NCBI GenBank assembly: GCA_036227345.1
Contig: CP109468.1
Location: 6,324,001 to 6,388,000, forward strand
DNA: 64,000 nt
Reading direction: 5' to 3'
Source of the DNA: Streptomyces sp. NBC_01463
GTDB taxonomy: Bacteria > Actinomycetota > Actinomycetes > Streptomycetales > Streptomycetaceae
How positions within the stretch are numbered: position 1 is the first letter of the stretch; each line of letters starts with the position of its first letter. Shown here in pieces: positions 41,617-50,535 of this stretch. Below the pieces are notes generated by a model, which saw nothing but the letters and a program-made list of their open reading frames with translations, was not told the DNA's origin and did not search any database. A program made the position numbers and the translations under genes.

Positions 41617-42927
41617 CTAGTCAGACGCCGTACGTCCCACGAGAGGCGCCTGCCCCAGCGGAACGGGTCTGCACACAGGAGGAGGCGCCCCGGCCGCGGA
41701 GGGTTGCGTACCGCTTTCCGCGCAGGCCGCAGGAGCCGCTTCCCCGGCCGCGCCCAGGTCGGCCGGGACCGTCAGGAGCGCCACCGCGCAGTCCGTCTCC
41801 CCGTCCGCGTACGGCAGTTTGAGTACGCCGTCGCGCGACCAGACCCCGCTGCCGGCCAGCCAGCCCTCGGGCGCGGCGAGCTGGTGCAGCCGGCGGTCCG
41901 ACGGGCGCCAGATCCCGGCCCAGCTGCCCGCCGCCGCGTCGATCCGCAGCGCCACCGCGCAGCTCTCCGGCATCAGCATCTGCCCCGGCTGCACCGCGAA
42001 CGGCGTCACCGCGGCGTCCGGCAGCCGCAGGCACTCGGGGAAACGCACCGGCAGACAACTGCCCAGCACCCCCCAGCCGATCCGGTCGTGCCCCGGTGCG
42101 TCCGAACGGATCAGCAGCAGACCGCTGTCCGGGTCGGCGAGCAGCAGGCGGTCGTCACTGTCCGGCGCGATCTGGAGCAGCGGCGTCATCTCCGCGCCCC
42201 GCCCCAGGTCCACCGCGACCGCCTTCACCGGTCCGCCGCCCGCGGGCTCCCGGTCCAGGGCCAGCAGCCGGCCCGCCCGGTCCAGCCAGACCCCGCCGGA
42301 ACAGTGCCCCGGGAGGTCCGCGAGGTGTTCCGGACCGAACGCGCCGCCCGCCACCAGCCAGAGCCCGGTGGAGTAGGGACCGGTCGACAGGGCGTACACG
42401 CTGCGGCCGTCCGGTGACGGCGGCAGCAGGGTCAGCCCGTCGCATTCGACCGCGCCCAGCGGGAGTTCGCCGGTGCCGGGGCCCGTCGGATAGAGCAGCG
42501 AGAAGGAGTGCCGGCCGTCGGCCCGGCGCTGGATGAGCACCCGGCCGTCGGCCAGCGGCACCACCCGCGAGCCGGCTTCCTCCGGCTGGTCCATCGGCAG
42601 CGGCACGGCGTACGGCTCGGGGCCGTCCAGGGTCCAGCGCTCGGCGAACCAGGCCGTCCGGGCGTCCGCGCCGCGGGCGGTCGCGAGACGGGCGCCGTAA
42701 GCGCCGTCGGCAGTGAGCGTGAACGTGGGCAGGACCGTTTCAGCAGGGACTTGCTCCGGCGGCTCGCCGGGCGGCTCCACCGGCATGGGCGGCTCCACCG
42801 GATGGGCAGGGCCCCCGGCCGGGTCCGGGGCCGTCGCGGCCCCGTCCGGCTCGTCGGACTCCGGCTCCACCGTCTCGCCGGTTCCGGCCGCCTCAGCGGT
42901 CCCGTCCTCGATGGCACAGGCAGTCAT
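41617..42927 (-). CDS. Hypothetical protein with beta-propeller-like repeats
   Basis: A 436-residue protein. Residues 1-75 are Pro/Glu-rich and probably disordered (PPMPVEPPGEPPEQVP). The rest holds repeated strands with the patterns RVVPLADGRVLIQRRADGR, GLTLLPPSPDGRSVYALSTG and GRLLALDREPAGGG, like a beta-propeller. There is no signal peptide and no catalytic motif. ATG 42927 is the chosen start; no clear Shine-Dalgarno match was found. It lies divergent from the siderophore-binding gene. No function can be assigned. Confidence 0.7.
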   Translation of the reverse strand: MTACAIEDGTAEAAGTGETVEPESDEPDGAATAPDPAGGPAHPVEPPMPVEPPGEPPEQVPAETVLPTFTLTADGAYGARLATARGADARTAWFAERWTLDGPEPYAVPLPMDQPEEAGSRVVPLADGRVLIQRRADGRHSFSLLYPTGPGTGELPLGAVECDGLTLLPPSPDGRSVYALSTGPYSTGLWLVAGGAFGPEHLADLPGHCSGGVWLDRAGRLLALDREPAGGGPVKAVAVDLGRGAEMTPLLQIAPDSDDRLLLADPDSGLLLIRSDAPGHDRIGWGVLGSCLPVRFPECLRLPDAAVTPFAVQPGQMLMPESCAVALRIDAAAGSWAGIWRPSDRRLHQLAAPEGWLAGSGVWSRDGVLKLPYADGETDCAVALLTVPADLGAAGEAAPAACAESGTQPSAAGAPPPVCRPVPLGQAPLVGRTASD

Positions 42928-43072
42928 CGACTCATCACCTCCGGCAACCGAAGCTAGTTTTCGCACTTCCTGCCGAACAACACGAGACTCACCACTTCAC
43001 ACATAAGGGTGGTGATGCCCGGATTCGCCTGAGGGGGAGGGGGTGGTTGTGCTCCGCGAGGAGGGGGGTGCC

Positions 43073-43091
43073 TAAGGTTAGGCATTCCTAA
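43073..43091 (+). promoter_or_regulatory. Iron box (DmdR1/IdeR type)
   Basis: TAAGGTTAGGCATTCCTAA is close to the actinobacterial iron box TTAGGTTAGGCTAACCTAA, with four mismatches (TA->AA near the left end and the centre). It lies 34 bp before the start of the siderophore-binding lipoprotein, so iron should repress that gene. Confidence 0.8.
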
Positions 43092-43125
43092 GCGTTACCT
43101 GTGTGACCCTCGACTGGAGCAAGTG

Positions 43126-44169
43126 ATGTCCCTTCGACGCCGCGGCACCGCCGCAGTCGGTCTGGCCGTTGTGGCCGCCCTGTCCCTCTCGGCCTGCGGG
43201 AGCGACGACGGTGCGTCCGGAGCCTCGGGCAAGGAGGGGGCCGGCGGGGACAAGAAGGCCGCCGTCGCGACGGGCGGCAAGGACTTCGGCGACGCGGCGG
43301 AGAAGACCGCGGCCTACGGCACCGACGCCCCGGCGGGCACGTTCCCCCGCACCCTCACGCACGCCATGGGCAAGACCGAGCTCAAGGCGGCCCCGAAGCG
43401 GGTCGTCGTGCTGGACGTCGGCGAGTTCGACAACGTCGTCTCGCTGGGTGTGAAGCCGGTGGGCTACGCCCCCTCCGAGGGCGACGCGGCGATCCCGTCG
43501 TACCTGAAGAAGGACGCGGGCGACCCCAAGAACGTCGGCACGATCAACAACCTCAACCTTGAGGCGATCGCCGGTCTGAAGCCGGACCTGATCCTCGGCA
43601 GCCAGCTGCGCGCCGCCGACAAGTACGACGAGCTGTCCAAGATCGCGCCGACCGTGTTCTCCATCCGCCCGGGCTTCACCTGGAAGGAGAACTACCTCCT
43701 CAACGCCGCGGCGCTCGACAAGACCGCCAAGGCGAAGTCGGAGCTCGGCGCCTACGAGGCCAACGCGAAGAAGCTCGGCGAGGACATCGGCCCGAAGAAG
43801 CCGACCGTCTCCATGGTCCGCTACCTGCCGGACAGGATCCGCCTCTACGCCAAGGCCTCCTTCATCGGCACCATCCTCGAGGACGCCGGTCTGCCGCGGC
43901 CCAGGAACCAGCAGATCAACGACCTCGCGGCGGAGATCAGCCCGGAGAAGATCGACGAGGCGGACGCCGACTGGATCTTCACCGGTGTGTACGGCGCCGT
44001 GAAGGCGACCAAGCGCGACACCACCCAGGCCAACCCGCTGTGGAAGAACCTGAAGGCCGTCAAGGAGGGCCGGGCGAAGAACGTCTCCGACGAGACCTGG
44101 TACCTCGGCCTCGGTGTCACGGCCGCGAACCTGGTCCTCGACGACCTCCGCGCCGATCTCGTGAAGTGA
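43126..44169 (+). CDS. Iron-siderophore ABC transporter substrate-binding lipoprotein
   Basis: A 347-residue protein with a lipoprotein signal ending LSLSAC, a Gly/Lys linker, and a class III (FecB/TroA-like) siderophore-binding fold. It has KRVVVLDVGEFDNVVSLGV at the N-lobe, NLEAIAGLKPDLILGS between, and WYLGLGVTAANLVLDDL at the C-lobe. It captures a ferric siderophore outside the membrane. ATG 43126 follows GGAGC; the GTG just before it is also possible. No permease or ATPase gene is adjacent, so it must use a transporter encoded elsewhere. It is the only gene here with an iron box. Confidence 0.9.
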   Translation: MSLRRRGTAAVGLAVVAALSLSACGSDDGASGASGKEGAGGDKKAAVATGGKDFGDAAEKTAAYGTDAPAGTFPRTLTHAMGKTELKAAPKRVVVLDVGEFDNVVSLGVKPVGYAPSEGDAAIPSYLKKDAGDPKNVGTINNLNLEAIAGLKPDLILGSQLRAADKYDELSKIAPTVFSIRPGFTWKENYLLNAAALDKTAKAKSELGAYEANAKKLGEDIGPKKPTVSMVRYLPDRIRLYAKASFIGTILEDAGLPRPRNQQINDLAAEISPEKIDEADADWIFTGVYGAVKATKRDTTQANPLWKNLKAVKEGRAKNVSDETWYLGLGVTAANLVLDDLRADLVK

Positions 44170-44228
44170 CCGCCCCCTCACGGGTCCGGCGGCGCCCCCG
44201 CGCGGACCTCGTGACGTAACGATTCATG

Positions 44229-44291
44229 ACCTGCCCTCCCTCCGTCCCCACGGGTCGGGCCGCCATGGCCTGCGGGGCACGGAGGGCAGGT
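44229..44291 (+). promoter_or_regulatory. Long inverted repeat before the Nif3-like gene
   Basis: Perfect 11-bp arms ACCTGCCCTCC / GGAGGGCAGGT, 41 bases apart; with bulges the pairing extends inward. It ends 12 bp before the GTG. It may be a leader structure or a terminator for the gene upstream. Confidence 0.45.
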
Positions 44292-44303
44292 AGCCTTTCC
44301 TCC

Positions 44304-45140
44304 GTGCCCCGTCTGTCTGAAGTCATCGCCGAGCTCGACGCCCTGTGGCCGCCCGAGCGGGCCGAAGGATGGGACGCGGTCGGCACCGTCTGCGGTGATC
44401 CGGACGCCGAGGTCCGCCGGGTGCTCCTCGCCGTCGACCCCGTCCGGGCGGTCGCCGACGAGGCGATGAAGATCGGCGCCCAGCTGATCGTCACCCACCA
44501 CCCGCTCTATCTGCGCGGTACGACGACGGTCGAGGCCGGCACCTTCAAGGGCCGGGTCGTGCACACCCTCATCAAGCACGACATCGCGCTGCACGTCGCG
44601 CACACCAACGCCGACTCCGCGGACCCCGGCGTCTCCGACGCCCTGGCCGGCGCCCTCGACCTGCGCGTCGAGCGGCCCCTCGTCCCGGACCCCACGGACC
44701 CCGCCGGCCGCCGCGGCCTCGGACGGATCTGCACACTCGACCACCCCGAGACCCTCGGCGCGTTCGCCGCCCGCGCCGCCGCCCGGCTGCCCGCCACCGC
44801 GCAGGGCATCCGCCTCGCGGGCGACCCGGAGGCGCTGGTCCGCACCGTCGCGGTGAGCGGCGGATCGGGCGACAGCCTCTTCGACGCGGTGCGCGCGGCG
44901 GGCGTGGACGCCTTCCTCACCGCCGACCTGCGCCACCACCCGGCCTCCGAGGCCGTCCAGCACTCGCCGCTCGGCCTGGTCGATGCCGCACACTGGGCCA
45001 CCGAATGGCCGTGGTGCGAGCAGGCCGCGGCACAGCTCGACGCGATTTCCGACCGCCACGGATGGGACCTGCGGGTCCATGTCTCGAAGCAGGTCACCGA
45101 CCCCTGGACCACCCACCACTCTTCTGGAGCCCCCAACTGA
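44304..45140 (+). CDS. Nif3-like dinuclear metal centre protein (GTP cyclohydrolase-I type 2 homologue)
   Basis: A 278-residue Nif3/YqfO family protein. It has the metal-site segments LIVTHHPLYLRG near the N-terminus, VAHTNADSADPGVSDALA, and near the end DAFLTADLRHHPASEA plus DAAHWATEWPW. The family forms a ring with two metals per subunit; its reaction is still unsettled. GTG 44304 is used. The stop overlaps the CTG of the following zinc-ribbon gene, giving a three-gene unit Nif3 / zinc ribbon / RNase H that recurs in actinobacteria. Confidence 0.9.
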   Translation: MPRLSEVIAELDALWPPERAEGWDAVGTVCGDPDAEVRRVLLAVDPVRAVADEAMKIGAQLIVTHHPLYLRGTTTVEAGTFKGRVVHTLIKHDIALHVAHTNADSADPGVSDALAGALDLRVERPLVPDPTDPAGRRGLGRICTLDHPETLGAFAARAAARLPATAQGIRLAGDPEALVRTVAVSGGSGDSLFDAVRAAGVDAFLTADLRHHPASEAVQHSPLGLVDAAHWATEWPWCEQAAAQLDAISDRHGWDLRVHVSKQVTDPWTTHHSSGAPN

Positions 45141-45880
45141 ACGCCGCGCCCGCCGACCAGATCCGACTCCTCGACGTCCAGGCCCTCGACCAGCGCCTCT
45201 CCCAGCTCGCGCACCGGCGCAACTCCCTGCCCGAGCACGCCGAGATCGAGTCGCTCACGGCCGACCTCGCCCAGCTCCGCGACCTCCTCGTCGCCTCCAC
45301 GACCGAGGAGAGCGACACCGCCCGCGAGCAGACCAAGGCGGAGCAGGACGTCGACCAGGTGCGCCAGCGCGCCGCCCGCGACCAGCAGCGGCTGGACTCG
45401 GGCGCGGTCACCTCGCCCAAGGACCTGGAGAGCCTCCAGCGCGAGATCGTCTCCCTCGCCAAGCGCCAGGGCGACCTGGAGGACGTCGTCCTGGAGGTCA
45501 TGGAGCGCCGCGAGTCCGCGCAGGAGCGCGTCGCCGAGCTGACCGACCGGGTCTCCGCCGTGCAGGCCAAGGTCGACGACGCGACCGCGCGCCGGGACGC
45601 CGCGACCCAGGAGCTCGACACGGAGACCGCCACGGTCACCAAGGAGCGCGAGGTCGTCGCCGGCTCCGTCCCCGCCGACCTGCTCAAGCTGTACGACAAG
45701 CTCCGCGCCCAGCAGGGCGGGGTGGGCGCCGCCCGCCTCTACCAGCGCCGCTGCGAGGGCTGCCGTCTGGAGCTGAACATCACCGAGGTCAACGACGTGA
45801 AGGCCGCGTCCCCCGACACGGTGCTGCGCTGCGAGAACTGCCACCGCATCCTGGTCCGCACCTCGGACTCGGGTCTGTAA
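45137..45880 (+). CDS. C4-type zinc-ribbon coiled-coil protein (CdsZ/DUF164-like), CTG start
   Basis: A 247-residue protein. A long coiled coil (residues about 10-190: LDVQALDQRLSQLAHRRNSL then many heptads) is followed by a C-terminal C4 zinc ribbon, CEGC ... CENC. Relatives bind RNA or act with RNase-type partners. No ATG, GTG or TTG precedes the coiled coil in frame; CTG 45137 overlaps the Nif3 stop and lies 7 bp after GGAG, giving the usual N-terminus NAAPADQIRLLDVQ. Translation should be coupled to Nif3. The RNase H gene starts inside its stop codon. Confidence 0.85.
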   Translation: MNAAPADQIRLLDVQALDQRLSQLAHRRNSLPEHAEIESLTADLAQLRDLLVASTTEESDTAREQTKAEQDVDQVRQRAARDQQRLDSGAVTSPKDLESLQREIVSLAKRQGDLEDVVLEVMERRESAQERVAELTDRVSAVQAKVDDATARRDAATQELDTETATVTKEREVVAGSVPADLLKLYDKLRAQQGGVGAARLYQRRCEGCRLELNITEVNDVKAASPDTVLRCENCHRILVRTSDSGL

Positions 45881-47148
45881 TGACGCAGCCGCGCCAGTTC
45901 GTCGTCGAGGCCGACGGCGGCTCCCGGGGCAACCCGGGGCCCGCCGGTTACGGCGCGGTCGTCATCGACCCGGCGACGGGGGAGACCCTGGCCGAGGCCG
46001 CCGAGTACATCGGCGTCGCGACGAACAACGTCGCCGAGTACAAGGGCCTCATCGCCGGACTCCGCGCCGCGAAGGCACTGGTGCCGGACGCCTCGGGCGA
46101 CAGCGGGCCGCGGGTGCACGTCCGGATGGACTCCAAGCTCGTCGTGGAGCAGATGTCGGGCCGCTGGAAGATCAAGCACCCGGACATGAAGCCGCTCGCG
46201 GCGGAGGCGGCACGCATCCTGCCGGCGTCCGCCGTCACCTACGAGTGGATCCCGCGCGAGAAGAACAAGCACGCGGACCGGCTCGCCAACGAGGCGATGG
46301 ACGCGGGCAAGCGCGGCCGGCAGTGGGAGCCGTCGTCCTCGACGGCGGCACTCGACACCCCGAGGTCCTCGGTGGCCGCCGCCCTGCCGCCGGTCTCCGG
46401 GCCGCCCGGCGACGCGGCGGCCGGAGCGGCGAGGGCCAGGGCCGCACTGAACCGGCCGGCCGCCGAGGCCCCGCAGTCCGCCGCCGGGACCCCGCAGGTC
46501 GGCTGGGGTGCCGCCCCCGATCTGGGCGCGCCCGCCACCTTCGTGCTGCTGCGCCACGGTGAGACCGCCCTCACTCCGGAGAAGCGGTTCTCCGGCAGCG
46601 GCGGCACCGACCCCGAACTCTCCGCCACCGGCCGCGAGCAGGCCGCCCACGCGGCCGAGGCCTTCGCCGCCCGCGGCACGGTGCAGGAGATCGTCTGCTC
46701 CCCGCTGCGGCGCTGCCGCGAGACGGCGGGCGCGGTCGCGGCCCGGCTGGGTCTGGAGGTCCGGATCGAGGACGGGCTGCGCGAGACGGACTTCGGGGCC
46801 TGGGAGGGCCTGACTTTCGGTGAGGTCAGGGAGCGGTACGGCGCCGATCTGGACGCCTGGCTCGCCTCCGCGAAGGCGGCCCCGACCGGCGGCGGCGAGA
46901 GCTTCGCCGAGGTCGCCCGCCGGGTCGCCGCCACCCGCGACCGCCTCGTCTCCCGCTACGCGGGCCGCACGGTCCTGGTGGTCACGCACGTCACGCCCAT
47001 CAAGACCCTGGTCCGGCTTGCCCTCGGCGCCCCGCCCGAGTCGCTGTTCCGGATGGAGCTCTCGGCGGCGTCCGTGTCGGCCGTTGCCTACTACGCGGAC
47101 GGCAACGCCTCCGTACGGCTGCTGAACGACACGTCCCACCTGCGCTAG
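45880..47148 (+). CDS. Bifunctional RNase HI / acid phosphatase (CobC-like)
   Basis: A 422-residue fusion. Residues 1-145 are RNase HI with the four acidic catalytic residues Asp12 (ADGGS), Glu53 (NVAEYKG), Asp84 (RMDSKLV) and Asp133 (HADRLAN). A Pro/Ala linker (about 150-210) precedes a histidine phosphatase domain with RHGET (His226) and VVTHVTPIKT. The mycobacterial homologue has RNase H and alpha-ribazole phosphatase activity. ATG overlaps the TAA of the zinc-ribbon gene (TAATG). A hairpin terminator lies downstream. Confidence 0.92.
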   Translation: MTQPRQFVVEADGGSRGNPGPAGYGAVVIDPATGETLAEAAEYIGVATNNVAEYKGLIAGLRAAKALVPDASGDSGPRVHVRMDSKLVVEQMSGRWKIKHPDMKPLAAEAARILPASAVTYEWIPREKNKHADRLANEAMDAGKRGRQWEPSSSTAALDTPRSSVAAALPPVSGPPGDAAAGAARARAALNRPAAEAPQSAAGTPQVGWGAAPDLGAPATFVLLRHGETALTPEKRFSGSGGTDPELSATGREQAAHAAEAFAARGTVQEIVCSPLRRCRETAGAVAARLGLEVRIEDGLRETDFGAWEGLTFGEVRERYGADLDAWLASAKAAPTGGGESFAEVARRVAATRDRLVSRYAGRTVLVVTHVTPIKTLVRLALGAPPESLFRMELSAASVSAVAYYADGNASVRLLNDTSHLR

Positions 47149-47227
47149 CGCGTGCTCTGAAGGTCCCGCCTGCCCGGCGGCGCCCGGCACGCCCGCGCCG
47201 CCCGGGTCCTGCCCCCGGACAGCACTC

Positions 47228-47261
47228 GGCCCCATCGGCCGGGGGGAGGGCCGATGGGGCC
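47228..47261 (+). terminator. Hairpin terminator after the Nif3-RNase H operon
   Basis: Perfect 13-bp arms GGCCCCATCGGCC / GGCCGATGGGGCC around 8 bases, 79 bp after the RNase H stop. The remainder of the gap to 47424 shows no gene that I can support. Confidence 0.75.
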
Positions 47262-47424
47262 GGGGCGGTTCCGCCGGGCCGGGGGATTGCCTGGCGGAAC
47301 CCGGGTGTCCCGGAGTCCGGGTCACGTCCCTGATAGGTCTCGTGCCCCGGCTGCCGGGGAGCATGCATGAGAAGTCCGGCCGATTGCCGCCCGGTCCCGC
47401 GGCGGGCCGTCGCCCGCCGTTACG

Positions 47425-48045
47425 TCAGCCGCGCAGCGCCGCGGCCTCGGCGGCCAGCCGCTCCACCCGGGCCCAGTCCCGGGCCGCCACCGCGTCGCCG
47501 GGCACCATCCAACTGCCGCCCACGCAGCCGACGTTCGGCAGGGCCAGGTAGGAGGGCGCCGAGGCGAGCGAGATGCCGCCGGTCGGGCAGAAGCGGGCCT
47601 GCGGGAGCGGGGCGGACAGGGCCTTCAGATAGGCCGTGCCGCCCGCCGCCTCGGCCGGGAAGAACTTCATCTCGGTGACCCCGCGCTCCAGCAGGGCGAC
47701 GACCTCGGACGTCGTCGAGACACCCGGCAGGAACGGCACCCCCGACGCCTTCATCGCGTCCAGCAGCGCGTCCGTCCAGCCCGGGCTCACCAGGAACCTG
47801 GCGCCCGCGGCCACGGTGTCGGCGACGTTGCGCGCCGAGATCACCGTGCCGGCGCCGACGACCGCGTCCGGGACCTCCGCCGCGATCGCCTTGATCGCGT
47901 CCAGGGCGGCGGCGGTCCGCAGCGTCACCTCGATCGCCGGGAGTCCGCCCGCGACCAGGGCCCGGGCGAGCGGCACCGCGTCGGCGGCGTCCTCCAGGAC
48001 GACGACGGGTACGACGGGGGCAAGATCCAGCACGGATGAGGTCAT
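47425..48045 (-). CDS. eda: KDPG/KHG aldolase
   Basis: A 206-residue class I aldolase. It has the Schiff-base Lys127 in EMKFFPAE, the catalytic Glu39 in IEVTLRT, and the phosphate-site GGISLASAPSYLALPNV. It cleaves 2-keto-3-deoxy-6-phosphogluconate or 4-hydroxy-2-oxoglutarate to pyruvate plus an aldehyde. ATG 48045 follows GATGAGG. No Edd dehydratase gene is near, so the role is either 4-hydroxy-2-oxoglutarate cleavage or scattered Entner-Doudoroff use. It is monocistronic. Confidence 0.92.
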   Translation of the reverse strand: MTSSVLDLAPVVPVVVLEDAADAVPLARALVAGGLPAIEVTLRTAAALDAIKAIAAEVPDAVVGAGTVISARNVADTVAAGARFLVSPGWTDALLDAMKASGVPFLPGVSTTSEVVALLERGVTEMKFFPAEAAGGTAYLKALSAPLPQARFCPTGGISLASAPSYLALPNVGCVGGSWMVPGDAVAARDWARVERLAAEAAALRG

Positions 48046-48121
48046 GACCTCATCCTGCCGCGAACACCGCATGATGCGCAACGAGCGTTGCACATGTTGC
48101 AATGCGACCCGAATTCCGGTG

Positions 48122-48922
48122 TCAGTGGATCTCCGTCACCACCACGTCGAGCTCCCACGCCCGCCCGGGCCGGGCGGGCGCCTGGGCCTCCACCACGTAA
48201 CCGAGGTCCCCCAGGGCCGTCACCAGCTCCGCGGGCCCCTTCGGCCGGGCGCCCGCCTGCAGCAGATCGCGGACCAGCCGCCCCTTCGTCGCCTTGTTGA
48301 AGTGGCTGACCACCGACCGCTTCTCCACCCCGTTCACCAGCTGGGAGTGCAGCACCCGCACGCTCGCCGTGCGCTCCGCCACCTCGCCCTTCGGCTTCCA
48401 CGCCGCCGCGTACGCGGACGACCGCAGATCCAGCACCAGACCGTCCCCGGCCGCCTCCGGCATGACCTCCGCCATCCGCGTACGCCAGAACGCCCCCAGG
48501 GCACCGAGCCCCGGCAGCTTCACCCCCATCGAGCAGCGGTACGACGGGATGCGGTCACCCACCCGCACCGCGCCCCACAGCCCCGAGAAGACCAGCAGCG
48601 ACTTCGCGGCGCGGCGGCGGGCGGCCGTGTCCAGCGACGCCAGATCCAGCGCGTCGTACAGCACACCGGTGTAGATCTCCCCGGCCGGACGCGTCCCCGC
48701 CGTCCGCAGCTCCACGTTCTTCGCGATCTCGCCGCGCAGCCCCTCGCTGAGCCCCAGCACCTCGCGGGCCTTCTCCTCGTCGGCCGCGCACAGCTCCACC
48801 AGCTCGTCCAGCACGGCGGCCCGCGCCGCGGCCAGACCGGGCAGCGACAGCGACTCGGGCTTCAGCGGCGCTCCGCGCCCCGAGGCGGCCTTTCCTTCGG
48901 AGGGCGGCAACAGCACGAGCAC
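48122..48922 (-). CDS. yaaA: YaaA-family peroxide stress protein
   Basis: A 266-residue YaaA/DUF328 protein starting VLVLLPPSEGKAA, with GVLYDALDLASLDTAARRRA in the middle and VNGVEKRSVVSHFNKATKGRL at the end; both regions are family signatures. YaaA binds DNA and lowers free iron under peroxide stress. GTG 48922 follows AAGGAGAA. It is oriented leftward, 76 bp from the aldolase gene. Confidence 0.9.
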   Translation of the reverse strand: MLVLLPPSEGKAASGRGAPLKPESLSLPGLAAARAAVLDELVELCAADEEKAREVLGLSEGLRGEIAKNVELRTAGTRPAGEIYTGVLYDALDLASLDTAARRRAAKSLLVFSGLWGAVRVGDRIPSYRCSMGVKLPGLGALGAFWRTRMAEVMPEAAGDGLVLDLRSSAYAAAWKPKGEVAERTASVRVLHSQLVNGVEKRSVVSHFNKATKGRLVRDLLQAGARPKGPAELVTALGDLGYVVEAQAPARPGRAWELDVVVTEIH

Positions 48923-49092
48923 GGCGGTTCTCCTTCGTACGTACGGAAAAGGGGCCCCGGCCTGCGCACGGTCCCGGCGGCCGTACCGGCAGGACCCGTG
49001 CGAACCCCTGGCCGCCAGCGTACGGGGAGGCACCGCCCCGCCCCTCCGCCACCCGGGATGCCGCCCGCCCCGCCCGGTCATACGCTCGGTCC

Positions 49093-50535
49093 ATGCCCCG
49101 CCGCCATCTCCATATGACCGGCGCAGCCGACACCCCGCTGCGGACGGCTCTGCGCGCGCTGCGCACCGGACTGGAGCTCCCCGACGGCTTCCCCGCCGAC
49201 GTGCTCGCGGAGGCGGCCGACGCGGTGCGGAACCCGGTCGTCTCCGGGCACGAGGACGCCACCGAGCTGCCGTTCCTCACCATCGACCCGCCCACCTCCA
49301 CCGACCTCGACCAGGCGATGCACCTGGAACGCCGCCCCCACGGCTACCGCGTGCACTACGCCATCGCCGACGTCGCCGCCTTCGTCCGCCCCGGCGGCGC
49401 GCTCGACACCGAGGCCCACCGCCGGGTCACCACGCTCTACTTCCCCGACGGCAAGGTGCCGCTCCACCCCGAATCGCTCTCCGAGGGCGCCGCCAGCCTG
49501 CTGCCGGGGGAGACCCGCCCCGCCGTGCTCTGGGAGATCGACCTCGACGCCGAGGGCCGCGCCGTTACCACCCGGGTGCGCCGGGCCCTCGTCCGCAGCC
49601 GCGCCAAGCTCGACTACGCGGGCGTGCAGCGGCAGATCGACGCGGGCACCGCCGAGGAGTCCCTCGCCCTGCTCAGGGACATCGGCACGCTCCGCGAGGA
49701 ACAGGAACTGGCCCGCGGCGGCATCTCCCTCAACGTGCCCGAGCAGGAGATCGTCGAGCACGACGGCAACTATGGCCTCGAATACCGCGCCCCGCTGCCC
49801 GCCGACGGCTGGAACGCCCAGATCTCCCTGCTCACCGGCATGGCGGCGGCCCGCCTGATGACCGAGTCCGGGACCGGCATCCTGCGGACGCTCCCGGTCG
49901 CCCCCGACGGCGCCGTGGCCCGGCTGCGCCGCTCGGCCGAGGCGCTGCACATCGACTGGCCGCACCACGTCCCGTACGCGCAGGTCGTCCGCTCGCTCGA
50001 CCCGGAGCGCGCCGACCACGCGGCGTTCCTCCAGGAGTGCACCACGCTGCTGCGCGGCGCCGGGTACACCGTCTTCGAGAACGGCGACCTGCCCACCCCC
50101 GCCGTGCACGCGGCCGTCGCCGAGCTCTACACCCACTGCACCGCGCCGCTGCGCCGCCTCGTCGACCGGTACGCGGCCGAACTGTGCGTCGCGGCCGCGG
50201 CGGACCGCGAAGCGCCCGAGTGGGTACGGGCCGCGCTGCCCGCCCTGCCCAAGGAGATGGCGGACGGCACGCGGCGGGCCAACACGGTGGAGCGCGAGTG
50301 CGTGGACCTCGTCGAGGCGGCGCTGCTCAAGGACCGGATCGGCGCGGTCTTCGACGCGTACGTGGTGGACGTCAGGGAGCAGGAGCCGACCACCGGAACC
50401 ATCCACATCGACGACCCGGCGATCGTCGCCCGCATCGAGGGCGGCACCGCGCCGCTCCCGCTGGGGGAGCGGCTGCGGGTCCGGCTCACCCAGGCGGACC
50501 CTGGCTCGTCGAAGGTGCTGTTCGCCCCCGCGTGA
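49093..50535 (+). CDS. RNB-domain 3'-5' exoribonuclease (RNase II/R type)
   Basis: A 480-residue protein with a complete RNB catalytic domain. The acidic site is LTIDPPTSTDLDQAMHLERR (Asp cluster), and YRVHYAIADVAAFVRPGG follows. LTGMAAARLM and TAPLRRLVDRYA are the core motifs. The S1 domain is only a short remnant and cold-shock domains are missing, so it is a short RNB enzyme like those of other actinobacteria. It degrades single-stranded RNA. ATG 49093 is chosen; ATG 49114 is possible. Its final 50 bp overlap the convergent membrane-protein gene. Confidence 0.9.
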   Translation: MPRRHLHMTGAADTPLRTALRALRTGLELPDGFPADVLAEAADAVRNPVVSGHEDATELPFLTIDPPTSTDLDQAMHLERRPHGYRVHYAIADVAAFVRPGGALDTEAHRRVTTLYFPDGKVPLHPESLSEGAASLLPGETRPAVLWEIDLDAEGRAVTTRVRRALVRSRAKLDYAGVQRQIDAGTAEESLALLRDIGTLREEQELARGGISLNVPEQEIVEHDGNYGLEYRAPLPADGWNAQISLLTGMAAARLMTESGTGILRTLPVAPDGAVARLRRSAEALHIDWPHHVPYAQVVRSLDPERADHAAFLQECTTLLRGAGYTVFENGDLPTPAVHAAVAELYTHCTAPLRRLVDRYAAELCVAAAADREAPEWVRAALPALPKEMADGTRRANTVERECVDLVEAALLKDRIGAVFDAYVVDVREQEPTTGTIHIDDPAIVARIEGGTAPLPLGERLRVRLTQADPGSSKVLFAPA

